In this document: piece after piece, positions 25,096 through 39,803 of the stretch
Layout: every line of letters starts with the position of its first letter
Position numbering within the stretch: position 1 is the stretch's first letter
Assembly (NCBI GenBank): GCA_013399015.1
Contig: VWZX01001051.1
Location: 248,001-312,000, forward strand
Direction of reading: 5' to 3'
DNA from: Galbula dea
Taxonomy: Eukaryota; Chordata; Aves; Piciformes; Galbulidae
DNA: 64,000 bases
Notes under the pieces: generated by a model
Databases searched by the model: none
Seen by the model: only the letters and a program-made list of their open reading frames with translations
Told to the model about the DNA's origin: nothing
Position numbers and translations under genes: made by a program

Positions 25096-28000
25096 TCTGA
25101 AATTTGATCTGATGTTGAACATATCAAGTCAAGTGTTGTTTAGTTCTCAGATTCTTCTGTTTGGCACATGGTCATATGACAAAAGCTTGGAAAACCAAAA
25201 AGGCAAATAATGTCTATGAGGAAAATTATAAAACTTCAGACCAGTATAGAAAATAAGGCCCTTCTAGCATCACAGTTTAGGTACAACAGAGTTCAGTGAA
25301 CATCAACAGTATAGCCTAATGAGTACCCCTGAGACAAAAGCAATTTATATCAATAAAATAAAATAAATTATTGTAATCTTCTATTAAATAAGAATTGTTT
25401 ACTCAAGCCTCTTTTGAACACTGTTTTACAGTGTTTATTTTCTTTTTCTTTTCCCTTGGTAATATTTCTGATTACCTGATTTTTCTAGTTAATAGAATGA
25501 ATTACATCTAAAAACCATTACTGATTTGAAGAATAATTTATGCTCTTGTTGAAACAAGAGAAAACATTCACTCTGAGAAGAAAATCTGCAAACAGTATAA
25601 AAACAGGATTAGCTACATTTACACCATTATTTCCTCCAGTTCTCCAAATCATTGTTAGCAAAAATCTTCCATGTGGAGATGGAAGCTAGAGAGGAGCAAT
25701 ACAGCTCCCTCAGGGGAGAGTATTATAGGAAGACGAATGCAGAGGGAATAATGAAGTCCTAAAAATAGATTCAGCCTTATAATGTCCTGTTACCATCATA
25801 ACTTTCCAACTATGTTGTCAGGTACCTGATACTGAGAGATCAAGAGATTATACAAATGGCTTTGTATGTTAAAAAAAATACAAATTGCATTCAATGCTTA
25901 CACATTGAGGAGTATTATTTCTTGTTCCTGAGGGAAGAAACTCACATGAATACAAACCTATTTAAGCTGAAAGATAAAGGAAAATTCTTCATTTGCAGCC
26001 TGTGGAAGTTAAAGGGACAATAAGGACCAAAATCACTAGCTAAATTTGGTGTCTTGCTCTCACAGGATTACGGTTATTTTGTTTCTATAGTTATAATTGA
26101 AAATAATCTTGAAGTATCTCTGTAAAGGAGCTGTGTATAAACAGCACCTTCTCACTCCACTGATCTGCCTCTTGCACACATTCTGACTCATACGCCTGCA
26201 CTTCAGGGACAACTGTTTTTTCTGTTTTTTCTCTCTGTAGAATTCTATTACCAACAGCACTCTAGGGAAGTGAGGTGCAATATATTCCACCCAGAATGTC
26301 ATCACCATTAGCACTGACTCCATTCTGATTCCAAAATGTTAATTGTTCTCAGTAATAAAGATAAAAATAACTATTCTTGACTTTAAGATTCTGATGTTAA
26401 CCTGCATGCAGCGGATTTCTCTATGCCTTTTAACTGAAGTATGTTTTTTATCCTAGAGCTACCTTTTCAGTAATTTTTAATAGTAATCATAATATCAACT
26501 GTTGTATCTTTGGAGGAGACATTTTTTTGTTACTTTTCTTTGTGTTTTACAAAGATCAGTGCAGAGAAAAAGCCTCAGTCCAGCATTTATTTTTAAGAGA
26601 ATTGAATTTTAAGTAGCTTTCATATTTCCCCTTTTATTAGCAAACTCAAGCAGTTTTCATAAGAAATGCATGAGATATAAATGTATAAACCTGTAAATGT
26701 TTGTAACTACACATATGTATACACTCTATAGCTGCCTTGATATGGGCAGTCTTCAGTATTTAGAGTTTCATACAGGATTAAAAATATTTTTGTAGTACGG
26801 ACAAAGTTCCATGTTGCTAGACTTCAGAAATTCTAAAGAAATCTTTAGAAAGATTGCTGTTGGAGAAGTTTTGTAGTCAAATACAAAAATTCAGGAGCAA
26901 TCACCACCCTGGAAAGGTTTGTGTTTACTTTTCCAGCTGCATACTGATGTATTAGAATACCTGAAAAAGAAGTGAATGTGCAGCTTGTTTCTTATTTTGA
27001 TGCTTTGATGCCATCTGCATCAATACCAAAATAGAAGTGGATTAGAAGTTAAACCACAAAAAGATTTTCCTTGGAAGTTCCTGTAACTATATTCCTATTT
27101 ACTTACTTATTTCTGTGTTTAAATGAAATAGAGAGATAGAACTGCATTCATTAGTAGCTTATCCCTTCAAAATCTGTTGGAATTGAAAGACTTAAATGGT
27201 TGCTAAAGGAGGATAGCTGGGATATAGATTGTTATTAAATATAAAATCTAAGTCTATGTCATTTTGTTCTAAACATAAGAGGGTTAAGTATGCTGCCAGA
27301 AGCACTGTTCAATTAAAAATGGCTTATATCCCATAGTTCTGCCATTAAAGTCTGTCTGTTTGACTTAATTCCACAATAAAATTGTTCTGTTAAAAAATCT
27401 TGTAACAGCATATGGACAGGGGTTTATATTGGTCAAGCAGATGCACACAGAATTCTAGATACCCCTTTAACAATATAAAGACTTAACCTATATTTAGAGC
27501 TAGGATTTGCATGAGAGTTTATTTAATGAGGTATTAGTGGCCACCATCATGCTACACATGCTTTTTCTTTTTTTTTTTCTGTGTATTGAATTGGCACAAC
27601 GAAGATTATGTCAGAAATACTCTTGTCTTTTGATTTTTATATATATATATTTATATGTGTGTTTATCTATGTATATAAAACCCTAAATCAAACACAGACT
27701 GTGAACAACTACTGGAAATGCTTTCTGACTAATTCAGTAGACTGCCAGCTCTTAAAAAAAATCTTTAATTGGAAGTATATTTCCCAGTGCTTCTCTAAAA
27801 TAAATCTGAATATCAAGTGATGTGATTGTTAAAATTGAAGGAGATGCCTAAACATCTTATAACATAACATTGTCAAACAAGGTGACATTCTTGCAGCTTG
27901 TGAGAAGGGAATATAGAGAAGTTGTTTCTGGACATGTGACAATTATGTGTTTACTCCCCTTGTCTTAAACTTTGGATGCTTTCATTGGCCTCAGTCAAGT

Positions 28001-31000
28001 ATTTGGTTGTGCTGTGCTACGTATTGGACATAAAGTGTGTACAACCTAAAAGCATATGCAAGTTAGGTTAGACATTTATTTTGGGGTTAGTTAACACAAA
28101 GTCCTTAGGAAGGGCAACGCCAATAAGAACAGCATAATGGGAAGTGGGCAGGGTACACTGCCTTTCAGGCCATTGGTAAATGACTTTGAGAGATTATAAG
28201 AGAATATGAAGTGCAAGGAGTTCAAATATACAAGAGCTGGGAACCTAAGTGAGAGACTTCTCAGGCATTAAAAGTTGTTCCTGAGTAGAGTGATTTACAA
28301 TATTTGTGGAAAAGGTGTACTGATACATGACAGAATGGCAACTGCTGGCAGATTAGAAATGAGAGAAAAGGTTAGGAGCATTTCACAAAAAAAATGCACA
28401 ATGAAACACAGATGTAGCTACCTAACTCTCTCTATCTTGCCAAAATAAAATTACTAGTTGGATAGCTCTCTGTCCATGTAGATAAACCTGCTGCAGTGAA
28501 ATCCAGGACATAATATTTTGTGGTTAGTTTTTAATCTAAAGTAGAATAAAATCTTTAGTTTACATCATTTATGAGTTTTTAGTTTAGATTGGTTATGAGA
28601 TCCTCTAAGATTTATTTGTATGTGAGCCCAGAGAAGATACTGGGTATGATGAATAAGGTATAGGCATACTACATTTAACATAGCAGATATTTTTATGAAT
28701 GTACTTGAGAAATACAGAAGCACTCCTAGAATCTAAGCTTCTGATGGTGCTGCGGGTTTTGGTTTTTTCTTTCATAAAAAATACTGTGTTTTGTGATGTG
28801 AGAAAAATTACACCATTCAGTATATATTTTCAGGTTTAACCTAGCTATGCAAAGGCTCCAGTTCAATACATTTTAATTTTCAGTGGCAGAAACTCACCAT
28901 CGCCAAGCTGGACACCTGTACAAAGGACTCTTCCCCTTTTTGTGCCTGCCTAAACTCATTCTAGAGCTTTGCAGTTCTTTAACTCCTACAGAAACATAGA
29001 AATGAAGCTTTCTAAAATGGGCAGTTGGGCAGCAGTAATCAGCCATGTTCAGAAATGCTGCCTGCTGCTCTGCTTCTGCCTCATGATTTTATAGATCACT
29101 AATCTCCAGGATCCTTTTTAATCCATCCCTGCCAGCTTTCATTTTTAAGGTTTTATTATAAGGTTATACCTAATGGAAAGACCTTGAACTAACTATAATA
29201 TTTCAAAGGAATATTTTTATACATTTGACATTGTGACATCTTACATTTGTACTCTTCAAAAGTATTGCACCTGCTTTTTACATGGGGACTGTTTGGTGCT
29301 CTGTGTGTGCTAGGTGCTCTATGAAGAATACACAGTCTTCAATATTGGTGATACCACTTAGAAAGTCCAGTTAAGGGTGAGTTCCTGTTCTTCTGGGCAG
29401 CATAGAAGTGTAGTTGTGGCTACAAAGAGTGTGCAATGTAACAATTTTTCACACCAAATTAAAGGAAAGCTGGAACAGAGGTGTAAAAGCAGAAAATTAT
29501 GCATTACTGCCTAAGATGTAATGCTTATTGTACTTGCAAATAATGCTTGCAAACTTCCAGGGTTTTAAGACATTTTACATGTTTCACAGTTGGCATTTAT
29601 CAGCAGCAGATGTCTTTCTTTCTAGAACTATAACTTGTATTCTGAAGTTCAATACTTAGTAGTAATTTAGGAAAGATAAAATTCTATTAGCTGCAACAGA
29701 AGCAAGTAGTTCAGAAGATGAAGTCTTAAGTGAAGTATTCAAACCCATAACAAAACGTGAGCAAGTCAAGATGTGAAGCTTCATTCTCATCCAACAAATG
29801 TTAAAATCTAGACATCGCTCCATCTTGCTTTCAAAGTGTAAGTAGATTTTTCCATGCAAGTTCTTTCATCTAGTGTCAGGGAGTGACACTGAAAAAAGTA
29901 TGCATGCATATTTGTGGATATCACAACAGGTTATCTGATTTTTTTCAGTCTGAGTTCACTTGCAATAAGGTGATTTTGTTGTTTTAAACCAGCACGTTCT
30001 CCTCAGTATGGTTTCAGAATGCTGAAGTGTCAAGTACAGCACAGTATCCTCATGTGTTTGGAAAAGTATCAGATCCAAATAAAATGTGGGTTTGTTGGGT
30101 TTTTTTTCATCACTTCATCACTGACAGCTTTGAAAGTTTTGGAGGTCTAGAAATAATAGTGTATTAACTCCACGAAAGGATATATATTGGTTACAGTTCT
30201 TTGGATGACAGTCTCATCTCTCAAGAGAAAGAGATGAGCTGGCAGTAGTGCTGATTGTTCTGACAAGATATTTGTCCATTAAATAAATGTTGGGCACTGA
30301 AAGACTATGAAATCAACCATTTGGAAGGTATTTGTTAACAGCTTTTCATTTGCCTTTGTGGGATAGCAGCACTGAATTCTACCTCCATTTGGTTGCAATA
30401 ATGTGTTGGGCAAAAGTGTGCCCTTGTGATAGCTTAAAATGTTAAACATTGTCCTTTTAATCACCTAGATATTTTGGATATTTCACAAAGCTCTATTTTG
30501 GAGAGACATTAAACATTTTTTAACTGAAATTCCCTTAAAATGATGCCCAGCCAAAGTAAGATTTTGAGAATATCTCTTGTGACTTATGTTAACCTAAAGC
30601 TGGAAATCAAGTGTTAGAACACATTTACAAGAGTAATCTTAAAAGGTACTTATCAAGAAGTAAAAATTGCAGTTTGTCTCTCTCTTATATGGTTGGAAAT
30701 AGATTAAAATCTGAGGCAGGAACTCTGATAATAGTTCATTCATAATATTCCTGAAGTTGCTAAGAGTTTCTTGTTTCACTTAACCAAAAATGGTCAACTT
30801 GCTCCTTCTGATCTTGAACATGAAAAATGAGTGAGCTTCATTCCTGGGGTTTTTTTCCATTTATTTTGCATTTCTGCTGATACAACAGACAAATCTGTTA
30901 GTTGTTCTTTTAGTTTCTCCATATGCATCCAGTAACATTAATGGGAAATTTTGGAAGACTTAAAGCCAGTTTTCGGTTGTAAGTTCAAAGTGTTACAAGA

Positions 31001-33037
31001 TGGTCTTCAAACATAAGCAGCATGGTTTTGGGATGCTGCAGTCTTCATCTTCCTCTTTACTGAAGTTCAAGTACTCAAATCACATACTTTGGAGCAGTTG
31101 GCTTGATAGTCTTACCTGCATTTTGAATTGAGCATATTTGGAGCAGCTTTCCCACATGGGTGATATTGGTTTTATTCTACCCAGTATGCAAGGATTTAGT
31201 TAGTGTTTATGTTCAATATGACTTTAAAGTTCAGCAGAACATGTTCAGAGCAATAGATTCTTTTATTCTTCTGGCACCTGTAGTGATTATTCATCTAAAG
31301 CAATGTGGCCAAACAGAACATTAATTTGCAACAGGTAATATTATTATTATTATTGAAATGAAATGGTTAAAGTTGAAGCCCTGTATTTAAAATAAGCCTG
31401 AATATATAGGTGACAACCACCACTGCATTTGATTTCTCAATGGATTAGTCAACAGAATTTATACTAATAATCTCAATGATAATATGAGTCGTAGTACATT
31501 TTCTTACATACTTTATGATGTACAACCCCTAGAAGCAATGCTGGAAACATGATATAGCAAATGTTTAAAATCTAAGGACTTAGTGTACTGTGTTCACAGT
31601 GCTGATAAGTTTTTGAAAAGCTTTACTTGGGAATCTCTGGCTGCAGTTTTTCAACTACAGTTTCTATCTTTCTTACTTTTGAAACTTGTAATAAAAGTCA
31701 ATTGAGTCATCAGAGATCTTAGAACTAATATGAGGTGTGAACCATTTCATCTTCTCTTTTGGACCCCGTGAGCTTATACAACTCACCGCAGTCCCAAGGG
31801 AGCTAACACCTCATCAGAGCGTGGCATAGAGGAGCATAGAAACACCTGCTTTGTATCCAAAAGCAGAGTGTTATTTTATTGCTGTTCCTGGGTTACTGAG
31901 AACTCCTTTATAAACATCATGCCCCACTGGTATGGCTATGCTGCTTCCCATTCTAGAATTAGGTTATTCAGGACAGATTTAGGGGTCTTCTATTGCATGG
32001 CACAGCTGTGCTCACAGGCTCTTTTTTTTTGCGCTATGGATTTTGAAATGGTTCCAGTTTGCTTAAAGAAGACTTTATGGTTTTTTATCTTTGTTGTCAT
32101 TTTATAAATTGCTGGCATATTTTGTTTAGTTTCTGTGTCTGGTTGGTTCAATCTGGGTTGGGCTTCTTTTAGACTCTTACTCTTTGCCTATGCTTGTAAG
32201 GAATAAGTCATGAGATGTACTTTTAGTTCTGTGTGCAACTCACACGCACACACAAGGAGCAGGAGGCTCCAGATGAGCACACCTATGAAGCGTACTCGGC
32301 CTGGAGAGCTGAGCAGCACCTGAGGCTTGGGGGCTGCTGGCACTGGCTACAGATACAAGCCTTTACTGGTACATGCTGTTGCTGAGCTCCCTAGTGGTAA
32401 AAAAAGGATTAAAACTTAAGCAATTTCCTCTCTAAAGCCTGCTGATGACACTGCTATATATGAGCGAAGTATTCTTGGTTTTCTGCCGTGAGAGTTAACA
32501 AAATTTCAGCAATGTGTAAACACTGTGAAAGAAAAATTAGCTATCCCATCTGCTTTCCTCTGACTAACATTTCTTCCATCACATGTTTAACACTAAGCCT
32601 CTCTGATGGAATTAAAAATAGATAGATACAGAGGAGCCCACATCTATTCATTGACACTCAGTCTTTAAAACTTACAACCATAAAATCACTGGAGTAACAG
32701 GCCCAACCAGGCATATATGTAAAAGCCAGATTTTCATTAAATGCTCCAGTTGCACTGTTTCTGTTTCTCATTCTCCTGGGAAAATTCCCTTGGGAAGTTC
32801 AAATATGAGGATAAATTAAAGAGGCTTATTCAAACTGGAAAAGTGAAAAGAGTTAATTTTAATTCCTTCAGGATGCTAAAAGGCAGAAGGTTTCATTTAT
32901 TTTGGCTGTCATACCAGCCTATCACTACAGTATCTAATCACCTCAGAATCACTGTTATGGTGACAGTGAACAATTGATCTTTTTGCTTGGCAGCACAATA
33001 GGAAAATAGAAGAGGATAACCATTTCGACTCTGAGCT
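25096..33037. other. Long unique intronic stretch
   Basis: AT-rich sequence with a TA-rich tract at about 27637-27680, a small perfect-stem hairpin at 30213-30238 and an ATT repeat at about 31337-31354. Two patches of higher GC (about 31760-31850 and 32230-32400) have no recognisable coding or repeat identity. Confidence 0.5.
27637..27680. repeat. TA/TG-rich simple repeat
   Basis: TATATATATATATTTATATGTG-like alternation, given here by its composition. It is imperfect. Confidence 0.7.
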
Positions 33038-33880
33038 TGTCATAGCCTAAAGGGTCACCTGGCCTGTGGGTGTGTAAAGATCACAACTATGGATTCATAG
33101 GACATGGAGATTTTATTCTTTAAATCTCTATTACAGATTACCACAAATGCCACCAAAGTCACCAGTAGCAAGTATAACTATGATTAATAAAGAAAAAAAA
33201 ATATATATCAAGCTATTACAAGTTGTCAGCAATCAATAGTGTAGCAATGATCAACAGTAGCAACAATCAATAATAATACCACCCAATAACAGCAGCAATT
33301 AATTATATATGTTACAGATTACTGCAAACTTAGAACTAGCAAAGCAAACTTATCAATAATATAATGGCAAATATATTTATGAAAGAGTACTTATATGTGT
33401 GTATATGGTACCAAGTGCATTAAACAGATTCTGTAAGGGACCAAACCATCCCAGAGGGGAGGATCAAGCCATACCAGAAGGGCATCCAACCATCCCAAGA
33501 AGTGAGAGGACATAATGAACTGACCCCAGTTTTACTTTATTTTTTTACAGACTGTTTTCCTCTTCTTTCAATTAGAACAGCCAATGGCAGTTACTGTTTC
33601 TTACTTTCTCAGAATGTTTTTCCCTTTTTCCAGACTATTTCTCATGCTTTCAGACAATAAGTTGCCATTACAGTTCATTGGGTTTGTGCTTATCGATGGT
33701 GTCTCGGGATGTCTCTGGTTTCTCTGTACCCAGCTGTTCTTCAAAGATGCCAGCTGCACTTCTTGGGGATGCTTCCAGTTCATAGGCCTAGTTCCCAATC
33801 TGACAGCTCCCAGGCTGGCAGGCATGTTCTCTGTCAGTATTTTAGCAGACTTTTTCTTCTAGTCTGTAATTTTCCCTTCT
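33038..33880 (-). mobile_element. Possible decayed LTR, antisense
   Basis: The layout resembles the antisense LTR at 16.4 kb. It opens TGTCATAGCC, has a reversed AATAAA (TTTATTCT near 33113), then a patch of AATAAT/CAACAATCAATAA-like repeats at about 33220-33300. A more complex, GC-richer part with a CCAAT-type motif follows near 33578. I find no clear right end and no target duplication. It could equally be unrelated unique sequence; borders are approximate. Confidence 0.35.
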
Positions 33881-36800
33881 AACCAGGCCATTTTTGTGGC
33901 TGCTTACATGAGACCTATAATTGAAAGTTTTAATTTTTCTATTAATAAGGACTTTGTCAGAAAAGATGTTTTGTTACAAAGCTGACAGTTTATATAGGTA
34001 ATTTAAGTAACCTAAGAATGTGTGATCTGGTCCTGTTTCTTACCTATTGTTTAGCAGCTGTAACATTGATCCAGAGTCAGACATTGAATTCAAGGGGTCT
34101 TTAGATTCCTTCTGTGCTTGGGGACATTTATGTCCATTCCTGCTGTCCTCTGGAAGAGGGTGCAGCAGTCACACTACCCTTTGACCTGTGCTAATCTCCT
34201 GCTTGGTACTCATGCATCATGTGTAAAACCTTAACAAGAAGTAGGAAAGGGACAAAAAATCCCAAGTGTGCCATTGATGTGGGAAGTGCCCCAGCTTTGC
34301 TGAAAGTAATTTTCTTTTCTGGGGGAGTTAACTGTATGTAAAGGGGAATAACTCCAAGGGGAGATACTGAAGTCCACAAATATTTGTGAACTAAGTATCC
34401 TGTGGACAGTTACCTGAGTGGTAGCAGACTTTGGTTCATATCAACATTACTTCCATAAAGTAAGGTTACATGGCACCTGTAGCTAAGAATATCAAATGAA
34501 TGCACTTGCTGATATAATGTATCTTTGTTCCACAACAACTGTTGTGTAATGATTAAAACCGTCTTGCTTCTGACTCATATTATTAACCATGTCTTCTCCT
34601 AGTGTTAGTCATGTATTCCTTTGATGCACACAAGTACATATGCCAATCCATTGTCTACAGAGTACTATTTAGTGCATCCTAACAAGATGCATCATAGTAC
34701 ATCCTAAAAAGACACCTTGTTCATAGTCACAACAATTACAATGATTAGAGAAATGCACCTTAAAATCAGGTTAAAATTACTAGCTGTAGGTATTTCTTAA
34801 TTACATAAAATACTTAATTGCACTGAGCTCTTTATGTTCATACCCACAAGACTAGTTTCAGAAGTGAGCTCTTAGCAGCATTCAAGCCTATATAGAACTG
34901 CCACCCTTTGAGAGATTTTCTTGTGGTCAGAGGCAACTTGCTTGCAAAACACATGCAGATGTGATTTTTGGAATGTGATTGTCCCATGCTTAACTAGCTC
35001 TTCTTCTGGCTTTCCATTTTTGAGAACATCATGCTGTGGGTGTCCTCAAGGTGTGGACATTGCAGCTGTACACCAGTTACCAATAGAAACTGCAAGAGAA
35101 TTATCTCCTTCCCCCTACCAAATACATGAGCTATTTTCACTGCTTTTAAGATACTCCTTTTAAGACATTCCTGTGAGGTAGCCTAGCCAGGACGACTCTT
35201 TTATTAATTGGTTAATTGGTGGTATGTGCAAGCTAATGCAACTTAGTTTAGACTGTAATAAATTTACTTGGAATTATTTCAAGTTCTACTAAGTAGAATT
35301 ACTTTACTTTTTTTGTATTTTAATACCAATAAGACAGATTTCTTTTTTTGTGGAATAGTACTATTACAGATTGCATTTAAAGTTAGTCTTTTAACTCCAT
35401 TTGCAACTGAAATACAGAGCACCTTGGAGGAAGGGTTTAATAATGAGTGAAACTGGGGGTGGGGGTTGAGTGGTGAAAAGCTAGAATAAGTTTGCTACAG
35501 TTAAACCCAGAAAACTGTAAGGAATAGAGCATATTTTATTTTTTAAGACAATGTTGCTGCCACTGTTTCTCAGGAGTATGATTGTCTAGACATTCTCTTG
35601 GTCTCTGAATGCATCCTTTACAAATAATTAGCAACTCATTAATAAATTGCTTGAAATTGGAACTCAACTTGGCTTCCCTTCAGTGCCAACCAGAAAATCC
35701 AGTGTATTTGGGCACCTGCTAAAGTTTGCATTTCCCATGCTTGTCTGTGAGCGGTGATTCTGAAACAATGGTGGGCAAACACCTTTTGAAAGCAAAGTAT
35801 TGTGTTTTGCCAAGGAAAAGGGAATTAAATAACAAAATGCCTTGTCTATGCTTGGCATTCCTTAGGAGGTAAGGCTTTTTGGCTAAGAGAGAGAACCATA
35901 TAACTGTAAGCAATTCACTCATGTTGAGAATCACCTTTGAAGGTACCTGCTTTTCTCACTCATGGGTAAGGAATTTAGAGCTTTTAACTTCAAATACTCT
36001 GAACTACATTTAATTTGGATGAGATGTGCAAATAATTCAATTTCGGCTTTCTTGGTACAGATTTTGGATCACAGTCTGGATCATGCTCTTGATCTGTGCT
36101 GTCTCTATTTCTTCTCTGTAGGGCTGGTTCTTTAACTGGTCAGGATGTTTTGATCTGCCCTTTCCCAGTTGTTAGGAAACTTGCCCTACTAACAAGTCTA
36201 ATATCTTCATTGCATCATAATGGCTGGCTGTGTGTTTTACAGGGATTTTTCTTCTGGGGGCTATTAGTACATACCTTTCTTTTCCATTTATAGCTGTTTT
36301 ATGAAACACTTTTTAGCTTATAAAAATAATACTTAAAGTGCACATAATACACAGAGCAAATCAAATTATAATTTGCTAGGTTATTACAGTTACCAACTTG
36401 TCTGTGACAATATGATCTAAAATTCTGATTTTTAAAAATTAAAAATGGAAAGCTGTATTTTTTCTAGCCCCTCAATAGTGTTGAACAAATTATATTTTTT
36501 ACTCAAATTATAAAATATTTTGTGTTGTTGCCAGACCCTTACAATTTCAATTTGGATTTTTACACTAATCAAAAAGGTACCTCTGTTTTGCCTACCAGAT
36601 TCTGTATTTTTTTGTATATTCATTTGTCTACACCTGCATTTATGATGAACTCAAAAAGATTGGTTTTGTCTGGACCTGCAGTCTTTCATGTTGCTGTGTG
36701 GGTGAGTCTGAGAAAAAAATAGAGCCAATATTTATCCAGTGATGCTTTGATGATAATTCTGTGGCTGTTTGAGTAAGTGTTGCCAGGGTAATGTTTTACT

Positions 36801-38872
36801 CTATTTATCAGATCCTTTTCATTGTAGTCAGTCAAGTGTATGCTCTTGAATTTAACATTTTAAGTTGTGCTATATATCCCAGTTTCACATGGGCATGATA
36901 ATGATTGTTATACTTCAAAATCATGGTGCTTAGCTAGGTAGAACAGCTGTATGCAGAGAAGCTATCAGGAAACCTTTTTTCCTCTGGACCACTCCTTAGT
37001 CACTGCTGCAGCATCAGGGAATAGTAGCCGCATAGCAAAGGAAACTGGCCTCCTGGACATGCCCAGCTGTCTTGCTCACTTTCTTCAAGCCTCCTGGTGT
37101 GCATGCATTTTAAGCACCTTTGTCATTATTTTCAACTGATTTTCAACATCCATTTAACATTTGTTTTTGTTAAAAAGATGAAGCTTTTCCAACATTTTGT
37201 TAGGATATTTGGTCTGTTTTATGTTTTAAGCAGCTGAAGAGAATATTACATGTGGAGAAAATAAACTACTTAAAGAAAAGTTCCCAAAGCTTATTTTTTT
37301 TCTGGGAGCATTTTAGATTTGAGCTTCCAGCCAGTGAAAATACAGTGTTGAGTTGTAAACCAGTATCAAAAATGACAAAAATGCTGATCTTCACCTGCAA
37401 AGTTTCATATTTAATTTAAATCAAAATTGTTTCAGTTCTTTCTGTTAAAATTAGAATTTCATTTCATTTCTGGTTGTGCTATTCTTAATGATTGTTTTCA
37501 TGAAAGCTTTGATGGAAAGACTGAGTAATCTCCCTCTTCTACCTCGCCATGGTATAAACTGTAGAAATCTACATTTGAGCTATAGTTAACGGAGAGGAAT
37601 AATCAGCTTTATGTACATTTCATCCTAAAATAGATCCTGACGCTGATCAGATGAATTGTGTTTTATTTTGGTGGTGTATGTTTTTTTGGTTTGGACTTTG
37701 TAGCTGCACAAATTTCCCTGCCCTGGTGCAATACAAAAGATAAGGGCTAATGCAAATAATCTTTTGTTTCAATCACATAGAATTACATAGAATATACTAC
37801 TTGTCAGATTATTACAGAAGGTATTAAAAAAAAAAAGCTTCTGTTTTGCCTTTTCCTCACTCACAGATTCTTTGTTATTTTCAGTGGAAGCACCTCCACC
37901 TCCTCTCCACTGATATTACCCACCTTTGGGCTGTCTTTCCAAGGTGTAGTTTCACTGCCTGCATCTGCCAGTGCCCATGGCTTTTTCAAATGACATTAAT
38001 GTAAAGCTGAACTGATTTCTGGCATCTGTCTGTAGCCCAAAGTGTTAGGAACAGCTGAGAAAATGACCAAAGTCTTGTTAATTTGTCTTTGCTGATGCTT
38101 GAAAGCAAGATAACATGGTGCTTAAATCAAAAATACAAGAACTGATTGTCCTCTCCAGGAAAAAAAGACATTCACCTCTTACCTGGTGGGAATGCTTAGC
38201 TGCAAAATTCCTGAAGTCTGTCTTTCAAGCTTTTCTTCATTATTACACACAGTAACAGTGAGATTTAGTTTTAGCTGTTCTTTCTGAAAAGTTTAAAAAA
38301 AAAAAAATGGAGCTTGTTCAAGCCGTTATGCTGTATTCTCCCTGAAAATATGTACATAGTAAATAATGTAAAAGCACTGTTGTGAGCCTGAATCCTGTCT
38401 GTCTGCAGCCTAAAGTACCCTGTTAAGGACTTGAAAAATGAGCACTGAGGAGACTGAAATGATCACAAGTGTGAATGAAGGCTTCTGAGCTTTATACCTT
38501 GCAATCTTACCTTCTCCTTACACTTGTTAATTAAGAGTTGAGGTGTACCCTTCTGAGCCTCCCTAATGTGTATAGTGGGGTCATACCTGTTGCTACTTTA
38601 CATTTGCTCACATTCATACAGAATAGGCATGTCCCAGAGTTCATAGACCAGGCAGAGAAGAATATCTCTCCCAGATAGCAAGAAGGTGCTGCATCCTGCA
38701 CTCACCCAAGATCAGGTTTTCTTCTGCCTCATCCTGCTTTCAGGAGAAACTTGACATACTGGAACATGCATTCAGGGAGATGAAAGAAAAGTTTATTACT
38801 ACAAAATATGTTTTTTCCCTGTGTAGAAATCTGAGGATTGGAACAAGAAGAAATTTTGAATAAGCTTTACCT
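33881..38872. other. Unique intronic stretch
   Basis: No exon or interspersed repeat recognised. A short direct repeat of period 25 (TAGTGCATCCTAACAAGA and TAGTACATCCTAAAAAGA) lies at about 34670-34715. A poly-A run lies at about 38293-38306. Confidence 0.5.
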
Positions 38873-39173
38873 GTTGGGCTCTTCTCCCTTGTCACTAGTG
38901 ACAGGACCAGAGGGCATGGGCTTACGTTGTGCCAGGGTAGGTTTAGATTAGATATTAGGAAGAATTTCTTTACTGAAAGAGTGGTAAGATATTGGAATAG
39001 GCTGCCCAGGGAGGTGGTGGAGTCACCATCCCTGGAGGTTTTTAAGAAGCAGATAGATGTGTTTCTTCAGGGGATGATTTAGGGATAAGAGTAGTGTAGG
39101 GCTATTGGTTGGACTAGATGATCTTGAGGGTCCTTTCCAACCATAATGATTCTGTGACTCTGTGACTTCTGTG
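38873..39173 (+). mobile_element. CR1 LINE, 5'-truncated copy, different subfamily
   Basis: It begins in the end of ORF2 (CTAGTGACAGGACCAGAGGG, read as a degenerate DRTRG stretch). It then has GGCTGCCCAGGGAGGTGGTG, CTGGAGGTTTTTAAG, TTGGACTAGATGATCTTGAG, TTTCCAACCATAATGATTC and a tail of TCTGTGACTCTGTGAC. The AACCATAATGATT end distinguishes this subfamily from the main local one. Confidence 0.93.
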
Positions 39174-39734
39174 AGGCAATTGAAGTTGTATGCTGCTGTT
39201 GAAAACAATTTAGTCATGCTTTTGGTTTTGCTGTCTGCTGTAGCCATGCATTAAAGAATTAGCCTACAGGAAGCAAAATTTTCAAATTAAAATTAATTTT
39301 AATGTCTTTTCAGGATTCCAACCTTTGACAAAGCTCTCATAGTCCCTGTGATCAATTGTCTTGGTTTTGAGATTTATCTTTCCTACAAATCCATGAGTTT
39401 TCTGAAACCTCTACAGGCTCCTCAGGTGTGTTCAAGCGTTGTCTGAACTGGATCTGTCAGAGTTCTGGTCCTCTGGATCCATGGGCACAGTTCAGCATTG
39501 TTCTTAAGACATTTTCCTAAACTATTTTGTCTTCTTGCAGTATGCAGACGTGAACTGTTGGACCTTTCTTCCCCACAGCCTGGGCTTTGGCAACAAGAGA
39601 GATCATTACTGCGGGCTGGTCACAGCTGTCTGATTATAGGAGCAGGATTTCAGGGAGTGCAGGAAAATACTGTAGGTGTATTTGGCTGGTGGTGGGGGTT
39701 TTTTCTTTTGTTTTTCATTTTATTTCTTATTTAT

Positions 39735-39803
39735 TTCCTTCCTTCCTTGCTTCCTGTCTGCCTACCTACCTGCCTTCCTCTCTCCTTACCTTCCCTCCCT
39801 CCC
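39735..39803. repeat. CCTT/CCTA polypyrimidine tract
   Basis: About 69 bases almost wholly C and T, made of CCTT, CCTG, CCTA and CCCT units. It is a microsatellite in decay and a potential triplex-forming stretch. Confidence 0.85.

Noticed and set aside
30213..30238. Hairpin CTCATCTCT...AGAGATGAG
   Set aside because: A 9-bp stem of simple CT/GA content is expected by chance in 64 kb.
34670..34715. Direct repeat of period 25
   Set aside because: Two imperfect copies only; no sign of an array.
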